DNA of 35,896 nt. It comes from Ignavibacteriae bacterium HGW-Ignavibacteriae-3 (lineage in GTDB: Bacteria > Bacteroidota > Ignavibacteria > Ignavibacteriales > Melioribacteraceae). The DNA is taken from positions 1-35,896 of the forward strand of contig PGYS01000016.1 in NCBI GenBank assembly GCA_002839795.1, read 5' to 3'. Shown here piece by piece: positions 1 through 7,137 of the stretch; positions within the stretch are counted from its first letter, which is position 1; every line of letters starts with the position of its first letter. The notes beneath the pieces were generated by a model. It was not told where the DNA came from and did no database searches. It worked only from the letters and a program-made list of their open reading frames with translations. Both the position numbers and the translations under genes were made by a program.

Positions 1-1
1 A

Positions 2-94
2 AAGACATACGTTGAGCCGGGTGAATATACATTGGTACTTGAGGCGGAGCATATATTTTATAAAGTGAATGTTGAAAAGCCGGAGAGCAGATAA
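2..94 (+). CDS. 3' end of an unidentified gene (partial)
   Basis: The window opens inside an open frame that gives 30 residues (starting KTYVEPGEYTLVLEAE) and stops with TAA at 92-94. The PGEYTLVL pattern followed by a short polar tail is like the last beta-strand of secreted beta-propeller or sortilin-like (VPS10) hydrolases, which often end in 'pGxYtvxL'. That resemblance is weak evidence, so no product is named. The gene converges on the minus-strand gene at 192-452, with a long inverted repeat between them. Confidence 0.5.
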   Translation, partial: KTYVEPGEYTLVLEAEHIFYKVNVEKPESR

Positions 95-102
95 TTACAA
101 AA

Positions 103-180
103 ATAGAACGCGGATTATCATGATCGTTTATGATCTTCAATCATAACAAATCATATTCATCATAAAAATCCGTGTTCTAT
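103..180. repeat. Inverted repeat between convergent genes; possible bidirectional terminator or dispersed repeat
   Basis: Arms at 103-116 (ATAGAACGCGGATT) and 167-180 (AATCCGTGTTCTAT) are complementary over 14 positions with one mismatch. The span between them is rich in smaller ATCATGAT/ATGAT dyads. It lies between two genes that converge, where a terminator is expected. The right-arm word AATCCGTGTTCTAT reappears in near-identical form at 14940-14952 (AATCTGTGTTCTAT), so this is probably a member of a dispersed repeat family rather than a simple terminator. Confidence 0.55.
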
Positions 181-191
181 GATTTTCTGTT

Positions 192-452
192 TTATTGCTC
201 TATCTCCAGCTCAACCAGTTTGGATGAGACGCCCGGCAGTACAGAAAGCTTGCGCGCGATTTCCTGATTCTGCTCATCCGTCCCGACAATTTCTAATATC
301 AGCAATCCTGTATCTGAACAATTTTCCAGCACGCCGTCATGAATGCCGAGACGCGTTTTAATTAAACACCCCCATCCCGTCAGAATCTGCTGAACCCTAA
401 CCGCTTCCTCTTTTCTCTTTCCGATCAATATTAATAGTATGGATTTCTTCAT
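192..452 (-). CDS. Small ACT-like regulator, TM1266/iron-only hydrogenase regulator type
   Basis: The 86-residue protein begins MKKSILLILIGKRK and has an alternating strand-helix-strand layout: a first strand (4-11), a helix carrying VRVQQILTGWG, a central strand LLILEIVG, a helix with the words ARKLSVLPGV, and a last strand VSSKLVELEI. This matches the short ferredoxin-like ACT domain proteins related to TM1266, putative regulators sometimes found beside FeFe-hydrogenase maturation genes. No hydrogenase gene is in view, so that link is not supported here. A Shine-Dalgarno-like AAGGTG lies 5 bases before the ATG. It is probably a soluble dimeric ligand-sensing domain. The ligand cannot be told from sequence. 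It stands alone on the minus strand. Confidence 0.6.
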   Translation of the reverse strand: MKKSILLILIGKRKEEAVRVQQILTGWGCLIKTRLGIHDGVLENCSDTGLLILEIVGTDEQNQEIARKLSVLPGVSSKLVELEIEQ

Positions 453-557
453 AAAACACCTTAAATGTTGAGATTTCTACATTGAAATTAGATAAATGGA
501 TCTTTGTTAACAATGCCGCATAAAGGAAAATAATTATTGATAAACGATAATTATATC

Positions 558-586
558 TTGACAAACAGAATTTTGCGATTTATATT
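558..586 (+). promoter_or_regulatory. Strong sigma-70-like promoter for the DUF2975/YozG operon
   Basis: TTGACA at 558-563 is followed after exactly 17 bases by TATATT at 581-586. The predicted start of transcription is near 593, just ahead of the Shine-Dalgarno AAGGAG at 599-604 and the small frame at 613. Position, spacing and hexamers all fit a housekeeping promoter. Confidence 0.6.
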
Positions 587-612
587 GCTCTCAGCAAAAA
601 GGAGTAGGGTTT

Positions 613-669
613 ATGAAAGCATTAAAAGAAAACTTTTTAATTAAACAAGAAAACGATTTAACTGTGTGA
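613..669 (+). pseudogene. 18-residue remnant of a second DUF2975-like gene
   Basis: A frame with its own Shine-Dalgarno (AAGGAG at 599-604) encodes only MKALKENFLIKQENDLTV and stops with TGA at 667-669. Its last eight residues, KQENDLTV, are identical to the C-terminus of the full-length DUF2975 protein that ends at 1222. The DNA also matches (AACAAGAAAACGATTTAACTG at 645 against the same words ending in CCG at 1197), including the GTGTGAGG that supplies the next gene's ribosome site. The simplest reading is that a tandem DUF2975 copy lost its middle, leaving its start fused to its end. A translated leader peptide is an alternative reading. Confidence 0.6.
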
Positions 670-676
670 GGGGAAA

Positions 677-1222
677 ATGAAAAAGTCACTAATATATAAA
701 CTACCCTTCTTATTTGTCTGCGGGTATTTAGGTCTTTACTTTATCGTAGACATTTTAGCTATCATGTTCAATTCACATGTGGGAGAGACGCTTGCTCTTA
801 TCGCAAGCAATTTTAGACATACAGCTTTTACTGAAGAAGCTGTTGGAATTCCCGGGAAATGGCATTATCAAGCATTCTTGAATTATTTTAGCACGGCAAC
901 GCTACTCTTTTCATTTATATATTCATTTTATAACCTGTGGCAATTAACAAGAAATTTATCACGAAGTAAATTGATTATTTCCGAAAATGGATATCTATTA
1001 ACTCGCTTAGCCTTAGTATTAATTATGTACATGACTCATCTTAAAATTCTTAGAATCGGATGTTTATTGACTGATTCTTCATTTAAAATCGAAATACTAA
1101 TTGGCGGTATTCTAGGATTAATTTTTAATTTACAAATCATAATTGGAACCCTAATTTTTACTATAGGGAAAGTGATGATATATGCATCAGAAATTAAACA
1201 AGAAAACGATTTAACCGTGTGA
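677..1222 (+). CDS. DUF2975-type four-helix membrane protein
   Basis: The 181-residue protein has four hydrophobic segments, at about 8-32, 65-88, 105-125 and 138-170, and ends in ENDLTV, a tail typical of DUF2975 membrane proteins. These are usually encoded just upstream of a small Cro/CI-type YozG repressor, as here: the next gene begins 7 bases after this stop. The molecular role of the family is not established. Membrane-linked control of the neighbouring repressor is an inference from the recurrent pairing. A GAGGGG site at 668-673 precedes the ATG. The tail motif is duplicated in the tiny frame immediately upstream. Confidence 0.7.
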   Translation: MKKSLIYKLPFLFVCGYLGLYFIVDILAIMFNSHVGETLALIASNFRHTAFTEEAVGIPGKWHYQAFLNYFSTATLLFSFIYSFYNLWQLTRNLSRSKLIISENGYLLTRLALVLIMYMTHLKILRIGCLLTDSSFKIEILIGGILGLIFNLQIIIGTLIFTIGKVMIYASEIKQENDLTV

Positions 1223-1229
1223 GGACATT

Positions 1230-1445
1230 ATGATACGTGTGAATTTAGATGTGATGATGGCGAAAAGGAAAATGTCTCTCACGGAACTTGCCGAGAAGGT
1301 AGGCATAACAATGGCAAATCTTTCCGTGCTCAAAACTGAAAAGGCGCGGGCAATACGTTTTTCAACCCTAGAATCGATCTGCAAAGTTCTTGACTGCCAG
1401 CCGGGAGATATCCTGGAATTCATTCCGGATAAAAATCCTGAATAA
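1230..1445 (+). CDS. YozG-type Cro/CI helix-turn-helix regulator
   Basis: The 71-residue protein is one helix-turn-helix domain. MSLTELAEKVGITMANLSVLK forms the recognition unit (about residues 15-35) and FSTLESICKVLDCQPGDILEF the closing helices (about 44-64). This CxxxxDIL ending is characteristic of YozG/XRE small repressors. The ribosome site GAGGAC overlaps the end of the upstream DUF2975 gene, so the two are surely cotranscribed. It probably represses its own operon; the target operator is not identified. Confidence 0.82.
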   Translation: MIRVNLDVMMAKRKMSLTELAEKVGITMANLSVLKTEKARAIRFSTLESICKVLDCQPGDILEFIPDKNPE

Positions 1446-1455
1446 ATTAAATGTA

Positions 1456-1478
1456 GAGACAACCGGACCGGTCGTCTC
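1456..1478. repeat. Short palindrome, dispersed family (copy 1)
   Basis: GAGACAACCGG and CCGGTCGTCTC flank a single base and pair over 11 positions with one mismatch. The flank ATTAAATGTAGAGAC and the core recur at 12396-12428, just after another gene. It lies directly downstream of the YozG-type gene and could act as a transcript-stabilising or weak termination hairpin. Confidence 0.65.
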
Positions 1479-1491
1479 AAAATGATTGACG

Positions 1492-1519
1492 GTAGAGACG
1501 TTGCGCGCAACGTCTCTAC
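1492..1519. repeat. Perfect 28-base palindrome
   Basis: The stretch is its own exact reverse complement, with halves GTAGAGACGTTGCG and CGCAACGTCTCTAC. It shares the GTAGAGAC end with the palindromes at 1456 and 12406, so all three look like members of one REP-like family. No T-run follows, which argues against a classic terminator. Confidence 0.75.
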
Positions 1520-1587
1520 GAATTAAACATGTAACTTTTTAGCCTGCTCAAGTATCTAAACAGTATCAATCATAAAGGGATAGTAAT

Positions 1588-3321
1588 ATGAAAAAATTTA
1601 CGATGATGGTTTTGTTCGTTCTGTCAGTTTTCTCCCATTCCGTTCTTATAGCCCAAACCAAAGCAGAAAAAATCGATCAGCTCATTTCAAAATATAAAGA
1701 ATACCACTACTTCAACGGCAGCGCTCTCGTGGTTGATGATAATAAGCCGGTACTCAAAAAAGGTTACGGAATGGCAAATATGGAATGGAACATTCCCAAT
1801 ACCCCGGATACTAAATTCCGCTTGGGCTCCATCACCAAACAATTCACCTCCATGCTTATAATGCAGCTGGTGGAAAAGGGAAAAATCAAACTTGACGGGA
1901 AGCTAACCGATTACCTTCCTTACTATAGAGAAGATACCGGCGGTAAAGTTACTGTTCATATGCTTCTCAACCACACATCGGGGATTCCTAGTTATACAGA
2001 TCAATCCGCGTTTATGAAAGACGTCAGCAGGAAAAATTATAAGCCGGATGATTTTATTAAGGAATTCTGCAGCGGAGATCTTCAATTCGAGCCCGGAACA
2101 AAATGGGTTTATAACAACTCAGGATATTTTATTCTCGGCGCCATAATAGAACATGCCACTGGGATGACTTATGAGGAAGCATTAACAAAAAATATTCTTG
2201 AACCTCTCGGGTTGAAAAAAACCGGTTATGACAATTCCGATCCTATAATAGAAAAACGTGCCGCGGGTTATGAAAAAACCGCAACCGGATTTCGCAACAG
2301 CTCCTTTCTTGATATGTCCCTCCCTTACGCTGCGGGTTCAATGTATTCGACAGTGGAGGATCTGTATAAATGGGATAAAGCTCTTCATTCAGATAAATTA
2401 GTAACAAAAAAATCTCTGGAAAAAATATTCGACAGATCTTTTCTTATAGGAGGAACAGCTTATTACGGTTACGGCTGGACTATAGATCAAAAAGTAGAGG
2501 GAAGAGACACTCTGAAAGTTATAACTCACGGAGGAGGAATCAACGGGTTTAACACCATCAACTATATGATTCCAGCAAAAGGGCAATATGTTATACTGCT
2601 CTCAAATCTGGGACATGTGCCGCTAAGTGAAATGACGAATAAAATTATAGATATCCTTAACGGCAAGGAAGTAAAGATGCCCGCAAAATCTTTGGCCTAT
2701 CACCTTGCCGATATAATAAAAGACGATGGAATTGAAACCGCGGTCCAGCGCTTCAGTCAATTGAAGGACAACAAAGAACTGTTCATACTAAAAGAAAATG
2801 AGATGAACCAGCTGGGTTATTCGTATCTGGGTTTAAATCAGATTGATGAAGCCTTGGCGGTTTTCAAATTAAATGTCGAGGCCTTTCCAAAATCGGGTAA
2901 TGTATATGACAGTTACGGTGAAGCGCTTCTGAAAAAGGGAAATAAGGAAGAAGCAATATTTAATTACAAAAAAGCGGTTGAGCTGGATCCTCGGAATACC
3001 GGCGCAGTGAAGATATTAAAAGGTCTCGGCGTGAATGTGGAAGAGCCCAAAGAGGTAAAATTGACGGCGGAGGCACTTAAACAGTTCGTTGGAAAATATC
3101 AGCTCGCGCCCGGTTTTGTTTTAGAAATAACAGTCAATGGCGAACAGATCTACGCTCAGGCGACAGGACAGCCTGTTTTTGAAATTTTCCCTTCTAATGA
3201 AAATGAATTTTATCTTAAGGTCGTTAACGCGCAGATCAAATTCGTTAAAGAAAAAGGAATTGTTACACAATTGGTTCTGTTTCAAAATGGCCGTGAGATG
3301 CCGGCAAAGAAAATAGAATAA
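1588..3321 (+). CDS. Secreted serine hydrolase, beta-lactamase class C fold, with TPR and C-terminal DUF3471-like domain
   Basis: The 577-residue protein has a signal peptide (about 1-22, MKKFTMMVLFVLSVFSHSVL) and so acts in the periplasm or outside. The penicillin-recognising enzyme fold follows: SITK at 81-84 supplies the nucleophile Ser81 and Lys84, YNN at 175-177 the tyrosine motif, and HGG at 314-316 the third motif in place of KTG. That HGG form is usual in class C-like esterases and D-aminopeptidases rather than true beta-lactamases. A TPR unit sits at about 404-470 (the words AEFPKSGNVYDSYGEALLKKGN lie here), and a beta-rich tail at about 492-577 resembles DUF3471. The substrate is unknown; a peptide or ester hydrolase is more likely than antibiotic resistance. 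A hairpin terminator follows. Confidence 0.85.
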   Translation: MKKFTMMVLFVLSVFSHSVLIAQTKAEKIDQLISKYKEYHYFNGSALVVDDNKPVLKKGYGMANMEWNIPNTPDTKFRLGSITKQFTSMLIMQLVEKGKIKLDGKLTDYLPYYREDTGGKVTVHMLLNHTSGIPSYTDQSAFMKDVSRKNYKPDDFIKEFCSGDLQFEPGTKWVYNNSGYFILGAIIEHATGMTYEEALTKNILEPLGLKKTGYDNSDPIIEKRAAGYEKTATGFRNSSFLDMSLPYAAGSMYSTVEDLYKWDKALHSDKLVTKKSLEKIFDRSFLIGGTAYYGYGWTIDQKVEGRDTLKVITHGGGINGFNTINYMIPAKGQYVILLSNLGHVPLSEMTNKIIDILNGKEVKMPAKSLAYHLADIIKDDGIETAVQRFSQLKDNKELFILKENEMNQLGYSYLGLNQIDEALAVFKLNVEAFPKSGNVYDSYGEALLKKGNKEEAIFNYKKAVELDPRNTGAVKILKGLGVNVEEPKEVKLTAEALKQFVGKYQLAPGFVLEITVNGEQIYAQATGQPVFEIFPSNENEFYLKVVNAQIKFVKEKGIVTQLVLFQNGREMPAKKIE

Positions 3322-3346
3322 ATAAGTTTCTTAAACAGCATTTTTG

Positions 3347-3405
3347 GCAGTCGCACTTCGACTGACCCACCGAAAGCGGGTCGCTCAGTGTGACTGCTTT
3401 GTTTT
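3347..3405 (+). terminator. Probable rho-independent terminator after the serine hydrolase
   Basis: GCAGTCGCAC (3347-3356) pairs with GTGTGACTGC (3388-3397) apart from one mismatch, and an inner GACCC/GGGTC strengthens the stem. The stem is followed by TTTGTTTT (3398-3405). It begins 26 bases after the stop codon. The sequence is also similar in style to dispersed 'CTTCGACT...CTCAGTGTGACTG' repeats seen in environmental genomes, which is recollection rather than a search. Confidence 0.6.
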
Positions 3406-3497
3406 AAGCTATAATACTCATCTTATTAACAGGGACACAATCCCGACCCCTAAGTTCAAACCACTCTTAAAAGATTGACTTTCTTAAGAAAAATTAA

Positions 3498-3535
3498 TTT
3501 GCATAATTATGCATAAACATGTATAATTATGCCCC
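3498..3535. promoter_or_regulatory. Pair of ArgR operators (ARG boxes)
   Basis: Box 1 (3498-3515, TTTGCATAATTATGCATA) is centred on a 14-base perfect palindrome, TGCATAATTATGCA. Box 2 (3518-3535, CATGTATAATTATGCCCC) shares the same ATAATTAT core. The centres are 20 bases apart, two helical turns, matching the way the ArgR/AhrC hexamer binds paired 18-base boxes with a 2-3 base gap. The cognate regulator gene argR is the fourth gene of the operon. Binding is inferred, not shown. Confidence 0.7.
3499..3527 (+). promoter_or_regulatory. Promoter of the arginine operon
   Basis: TTGCAT at 3499-3504 and a perfect TATAAT at 3522-3527 are 17 bases apart. Transcription would begin near 3534, giving a leader of about 23 bases before argC. 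Both hexamers lie inside the two ARG boxes, so bound repressor would block RNA polymerase directly. Confidence 0.65.
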
Positions 3536-3556
3536 TAATTTATGAAAGTGTTGTAA

Positions 3557-4603
3557 ATGATAAATGTCGGTATAGTCGGCGCAGCGGGATATTCGGGAGC
3601 GGAATTAATAAAACTACTGCTCAACCATCCGGAGGCCGAGATATTAAAGCTTTTCGGCCACTCTTCCGCAGGAAACAGGATCGAAGATGTTTACATATCT
3701 CTCCGGGGAATGATCTCTTTGGAAATAGAAGCGTTTGATGAAACCGCGCTGAGCGGAATAGATTTACTGTTTGTAGCCCTGCCTTCCGGCAGTTCTATGA
3801 AGGTTATTGAAAAAGCTTGTGCGGCGGGTGTAAAAGTGATCGATCTCGGCGGTGACTTCAGACTGAATGATAAAGTTGTCTTTTCAAAATATTATAAACA
3901 TGAACATACAGCACCGGAATTATTAAACGAAGCGGTGTATGGACTCAGCGAGTGGAATGAAAATAAAATTGCATCTGCGCAATTGATAGCCAACCCAGGC
4001 TGTTATCCGACGAGCATTCTGCTGGCATTGATTCCTCTTTTAAAGAATAATCTCTTAAAAGATGAATTGATAAGCATTGTTTCATACAGCGGGACTTCGG
4101 GAGCCGGCAAATCTTCTAGCTCAAATATGATGTTCAGTGAAGTAAATGAAAGCGTGAGGGCGTATAAAGTCGGTGAACATCAGCATATACCGGAGATTAA
4201 ACAATATTTAAAACTATTCACTGGTGTTGAACATAAGTTCTCTTTTGTGCCCCATCTTCTTCCGGTAACAAGAGGAATTTATTCTACTATTCATGTAAAC
4301 TTGAAGGGTGGAGTGACCGAGGAATCAATCTCGGAAACATTTAAATCCTATTACGAAGATGCACCATTTATGAGAATGACATATCCGTCCATTCCAGAAA
4401 TGAAAGATGTTCTTCATACAAATTTTTGCGACATCGGTTTTAAATTATACGAAAATAATTCACTTGTTCTCTTTTCGACTATAGATAACCTTGTAAAGGG
4501 AGCAGCCGGACAGGCAATTCAAAACATGAACATTATGTTCGGTTTAGCGCAAACAGAAGGATTACTAAATTGTTCAAAGAAAAAGAAATTACAGACAATA
4601 TAA
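3557..4603 (+). CDS. argC: N-acetyl-gamma-glutamyl-phosphate reductase
   Basis: This enzyme makes the third step of arginine synthesis, NADPH-dependent reduction of N-acetylglutamyl phosphate to the semialdehyde, in the cytosol. The 348-residue protein has an N-terminal dinucleotide-binding fold starting MINVGIVGAAGYSGAEL (Gly-rich loop about 7-14) and the active-site signature ANPGCYPT with catalytic Cys149. The motif HTNFCDIG and the ending with NMN fit the family. Length is normal. It is the first gene after the ARG-box promoter and overlaps argJ by 34 bases, because its last few residues (CSKKKKLQTI) run past the argJ start. Its Shine-Dalgarno is poor (GAAAGTG). Confidence 0.95.
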   Translation: MINVGIVGAAGYSGAELIKLLLNHPEAEILKLFGHSSAGNRIEDVYISLRGMISLEIEAFDETALSGIDLLFVALPSGSSMKVIEKACAAGVKVIDLGGDFRLNDKVVFSKYYKHEHTAPELLNEAVYGLSEWNENKIASAQLIANPGCYPTSILLALIPLLKNNLLKDELISIVSYSGTSGAGKSSSSNMMFSEVNESVRAYKVGEHQHIPEIKQYLKLFTGVEHKFSFVPHLLPVTRGIYSTIHVNLKGGVTEESISETFKSYYEDAPFMRMTYPSIPEMKDVLHTNFCDIGFKLYENNSLVLFSTIDNLVKGAAGQAIQNMNIMFGLAQTEGLLNCSKKKKLQTI

Positions 4604-5790
4604 CATCATCTGTAAAAGTACCTCTCGGATTCAAAGCCGGAGGAATTCACTGTGGTATTAAAAAATTCAAAAAGGATCTGGCTTTAATAGTTTCAGAACT
4701 GCCGGCAAAAGCAGCGGCGGTTTTTACTTTAAATAAAGTTCAGGCGGCTCCGGTACTGGTAAGCAAAATGGTTCTGGGCAAAAGCCGGAGCCACAGAGCG
4801 ATTATTATAAATAGCGGAAATGCCAATGCGTGTACCGGTACAAGAGGGCATATCGACGCCGTAAGAATGATCAATGAAACCGCTGATGAACTTGGTGTAA
4901 GTGCGGACGAAGTTTTTGTTGCTTCAACGGGAGTGATAGGAGAAACTCTTCCAATTGATAAAATTATATCAGGTATTCGTTCAATTAACAATTCTTTAAG
5001 CGGGGTGGATTTCACAAGCGCCGTTGAGGCAATAATGACAACTGACACATTTGCAAAATCCTGTTCGTCAACATTTATAATAGACGGTGAAGAAGTTACA
5101 ATTTTCGGAATGGCAAAGGGATCCGGAATGATCCATCCCAATATGGCAACAATGCTTGGATTTGTAATGACCGATGCGGGAATTAATAAGAGTGTTTTTC
5201 AAACTCTTTTAAAAGATACAACAGACAGGACATTTAACAGAATAATAGTTGACGGCGATACAAGTACAAATGATCTGGTTATCGGCCTTGCAAACGGAGC
5301 TTCCGGTGCGTCAATTATTCCGCAATCCGAATCGTATCAGTTGTTTGAAGAAAAATTATTTGGAGTCCTGAAAAAGCTTGCGTTGGATATAGTAAGAGAC
5401 GGCGAGGGCGCAACAAAACTAATTGAGATCAAAGTGGAAGGCTCAAAATCAGATGATGACGCGGTTAAGGCGGCGCGGACGGTTGCCCTTTCCCCTCTTG
5501 TAAAGACAGCTATTCACGGTGAGGATGCAAACTGGGGAAGAATAATCGCGGCGGTGGGTTATTCGGGAATAGAATTTGATCCGGCAAAATTTGAAATCAT
5601 CATAAATGGTTTCCCAATTCTGAATCAAAATTATCTTGTAACTCTGTCTAATGAAGAAGCAAATAAATCATTGAAATCGGAGAATATTGAGCTGGTTATA
5701 AATTTAAATGGCGGAGAGGGAACGGCTACGTGCTGGACGTGTGATTTTTCCGAGGAATATGTAAAGATTAACGGAAGCTACAGAACGTGA
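4570..5790 (+). CDS. argJ: Glutamate N-acetyltransferase / ornithine acetyltransferase (ArgJ)
   Basis: ArgJ transfers the acetyl group from N-acetylornithine to glutamate, recycling it and closing the acetyl cycle. The 406-residue protein carries the autocleavage and active-site segment KGSGMIHPNMATML. Thr194 would be the nucleophile that is freed when the precursor splits into alpha and beta chains. The oxyanion-hole segment STGVIGE lies at 119-125. Start: TTG at 4570, chosen because GAAGGA sits 7 bases upstream and the protein then aligns with family length; no ATG fits as well. Whether it is also able to use acetyl-CoA (bifunctional) cannot be read from this sequence. No argA or argE is in view. 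Confidence 0.93.
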   Translation: MFKEKEITDNITSSVKVPLGFKAGGIHCGIKKFKKDLALIVSELPAKAAAVFTLNKVQAAPVLVSKMVLGKSRSHRAIIINSGNANACTGTRGHIDAVRMINETADELGVSADEVFVASTGVIGETLPIDKIISGIRSINNSLSGVDFTSAVEAIMTTDTFAKSCSSTFIIDGEEVTIFGMAKGSGMIHPNMATMLGFVMTDAGINKSVFQTLLKDTTDRTFNRIIVDGDTSTNDLVIGLANGASGASIIPQSESYQLFEEKLFGVLKKLALDIVRDGEGATKLIEIKVEGSKSDDDAVKAARTVALSPLVKTAIHGEDANWGRIIAAVGYSGIEFDPAKFEIIINGFPILNQNYLVTLSNEEANKSLKSENIELVINLNGGEGTATCWTCDFSEEYVKINGSYRT

Positions 5791-6635
5791 CAAAGCCCGT
5801 TATCAGAAAAGAAGATGTGCTCATTGAAGCGCTTCCGTACATTCAGCAGTTTGAGGAAAAAACCTTCGTAATAAAATACGGCGGCGCGGTAATGGAAGAT
5901 GAACAGCTGAAATTTTCGGTCGCCCAGGATGTAACGCTTCTCAGGAAGATCGGAATTAACGTAGTAGTTGTTCACGGCGGAGGGAAGGAAATTACCTCCC
6001 TCTCATCAAGATTGAATATTGAAACAAAATTCGTTGACGGACAGCGTTACACGGACGAGGCAACGAGAGATGTAGTTCAAATGGTTCTTGCCGGGTCGAT
6101 TAATAAAGATATTGTACGGCGCATAAATATGCACGGTGGACGCGCGGTAGGATTCAGCGGAATTGATGCCGGTTTTGTTAAGGTTAAAAAATATAATAAA
6201 ACTGATCTGGGTCTGGTGGGAGACATTGTGGATGTAAATCCACTGCTTATTAAAAATCTGCTCAGGGAGAAATATCTTCCCGTGATTGCCCCAATAGGAA
6301 TTGACGAAATTGGAACAGTATATAATGTGAATGCGGATATCGCAGCCGGCGCGATTGCGGGCGCTCTGGATGCGTCTAAACTTGTCTACCTAACGGATAC
6401 TGAAGGAGTTAAATCAAAGGACGGGTTAATTCGCCATTTAACAAAAGAGGATACGGAAAAACATATCATCGAAGGTACCATCAGCGGCGGAATGATTCCT
6501 AAAGTGGAATCGGCATTAACGGCGCTGGAGTCGGGCGTTCAGAAAGTTCATATAATTGACGGAAGAGTTGAACATGCGCTTCTTCTTGAAATATTTACAA
6601 AAGAGGGAATCGGAACGGAAATAGTTTCCGAATAA
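5787..6635 (+). CDS. argB: Acetylglutamate kinase
   Basis: ArgB phosphorylates N-acetylglutamate with ATP and is commonly the arginine-inhibited step. The 282-residue protein shows the amino-acid-kinase fold: KYGG at 30-33, with Lys30 for phosphate transfer; VVVHGGGKEI at 60-69; and a C-terminal part with NVNADIAAGAIAGAL and GGMIPKVESAL for nucleotide binding. The extended N-terminal helix (about 8-22) is the kind found in arginine-sensitive hexameric forms, so feedback inhibition is plausible. The GTG start at 5787 overlaps the argJ stop in the sequence GTGA, indicating translational coupling. Confidence 0.94.
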   Translation: MTKPVIRKEDVLIEALPYIQQFEEKTFVIKYGGAVMEDEQLKFSVAQDVTLLRKIGINVVVVHGGGKEITSLSSRLNIETKFVDGQRYTDEATRDVVQMVLAGSINKDIVRRINMHGGRAVGFSGIDAGFVKVKKYNKTDLGLVGDIVDVNPLLIKNLLREKYLPVIAPIGIDEIGTVYNVNADIAAGAIAGALDASKLVYLTDTEGVKSKDGLIRHLTKEDTEKHIIEGTISGGMIPKVESALTALESGVQKVHIIDGRVEHALLLEIFTKEGIGTEIVSE

Positions 6636-6649
6636 ATTTTAATCAACAG

Positions 6650-6666
6650 TCTCTTGACATAAGAGA
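6650..6666 (+). promoter_or_regulatory. Small hairpin touching the argR ribosome-binding site
   Basis: TCTCTT (6650-6655) and AAGAGA (6661-6666) form a six-pair stem around the loop GACAT. The right arm runs into the Shine-Dalgarno GAGAGG of argR (6665-6670), so folding could limit argR translation relative to the rest of the operon. This is structure read by eye. Confidence 0.35.
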
Positions 6667-6675
6667 GAGGAAACA

Positions 6676-7137
6676 ATGAAAAAGAAAGTGGAAGATATTC
6701 ACAAGAGGCATTCAGTTCTAAAGGAAATTATCTCAACTGATGAAATCTTTAATCAGACTCAGCTGGTAAAATCCCTGAAGCAGAAAGGAATAAAATCTAC
6801 CCAGGCAACGCTTTCACGCGATCTCAGCGAACTTGGCGTTGTGCGCGTTCCGACTGCTAACGGATTGGTTTATAAATTGAGCGCAACCGGAGACGAGATT
6901 ACATTGAAATACCGTGTTGCTGAAGAAATTATTTCAATTCATAAGAATGAGACTTTGATTGTAATAAAAACCTATCCGGGCAGAGCTCAGGGCGTTGCCG
7001 TTTTTCTCGACAGACAAAGTGATATCGGGATTCTCGGAACAATAGGCGGAGATGATACAATTATTGTTATTCCGCAATCTATAAAAAAAATCAAAAAAAT
7101 AATCGAACAGATAAAAATAACGTTAGGAATAAATTGA
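6676..7137 (+). CDS. argR: Arginine repressor ArgR
   Basis: ArgR is the arginine-responsive hexameric repressor that binds ARG boxes. The 153-residue protein has an N-terminal winged helix with the recognition signature [16 protein letters not shown] (43-58). The C-terminal arginine-binding domain has [12 protein letters not shown] (121-132), where the paired Asp of the GDDT motif contact arginine. Family length is normal. It is embedded between argB and argG and so is transcribed from the promoter it is expected to repress. The start is at ATG 6676 behind GAGAGG; the stop overlaps the argG start in TGATG. Confidence 0.93.
   Translation: MKKKVEDIHKRHSVLKEIISTDEIFNQTQLVKSLKQKGIKSTQATLSRDLSELGVVRVPTANGLVYKLSATGDEITLKYRVAEEIISIHKNETLIVIKTYPGRAQGVAVFLDRQSDIGILGTIGGDDTIIVIPQSIKKIKKIIEQIKITLGIN

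Noticed and set aside
1211-1510. Minus-strand frame of 99 residues over the YozG-type gene
   Set aside because: It is antisense to a recognised HTH gene and runs into the palindromes; no domain is visible.
1456-1519. CRISPR-like array from the repeated hairpins
   Set aside because: The repeats are palindromic, unevenly spaced, and only two occur locally; there are no spacers and no cas genes.
1588-3321. Antibiotic-resistance beta-lactamase
   Set aside because: The third motif is HGG, not KTG, and TPR and DUF3471-like domains are attached, which fits the general serine-hydrolase/esterase group better.
4740-5141. Minus-strand open frame of 133 residues within argJ
   Set aside because: It is antisense to a confidently identified enzyme and has no recognisable domain or ribosome site.
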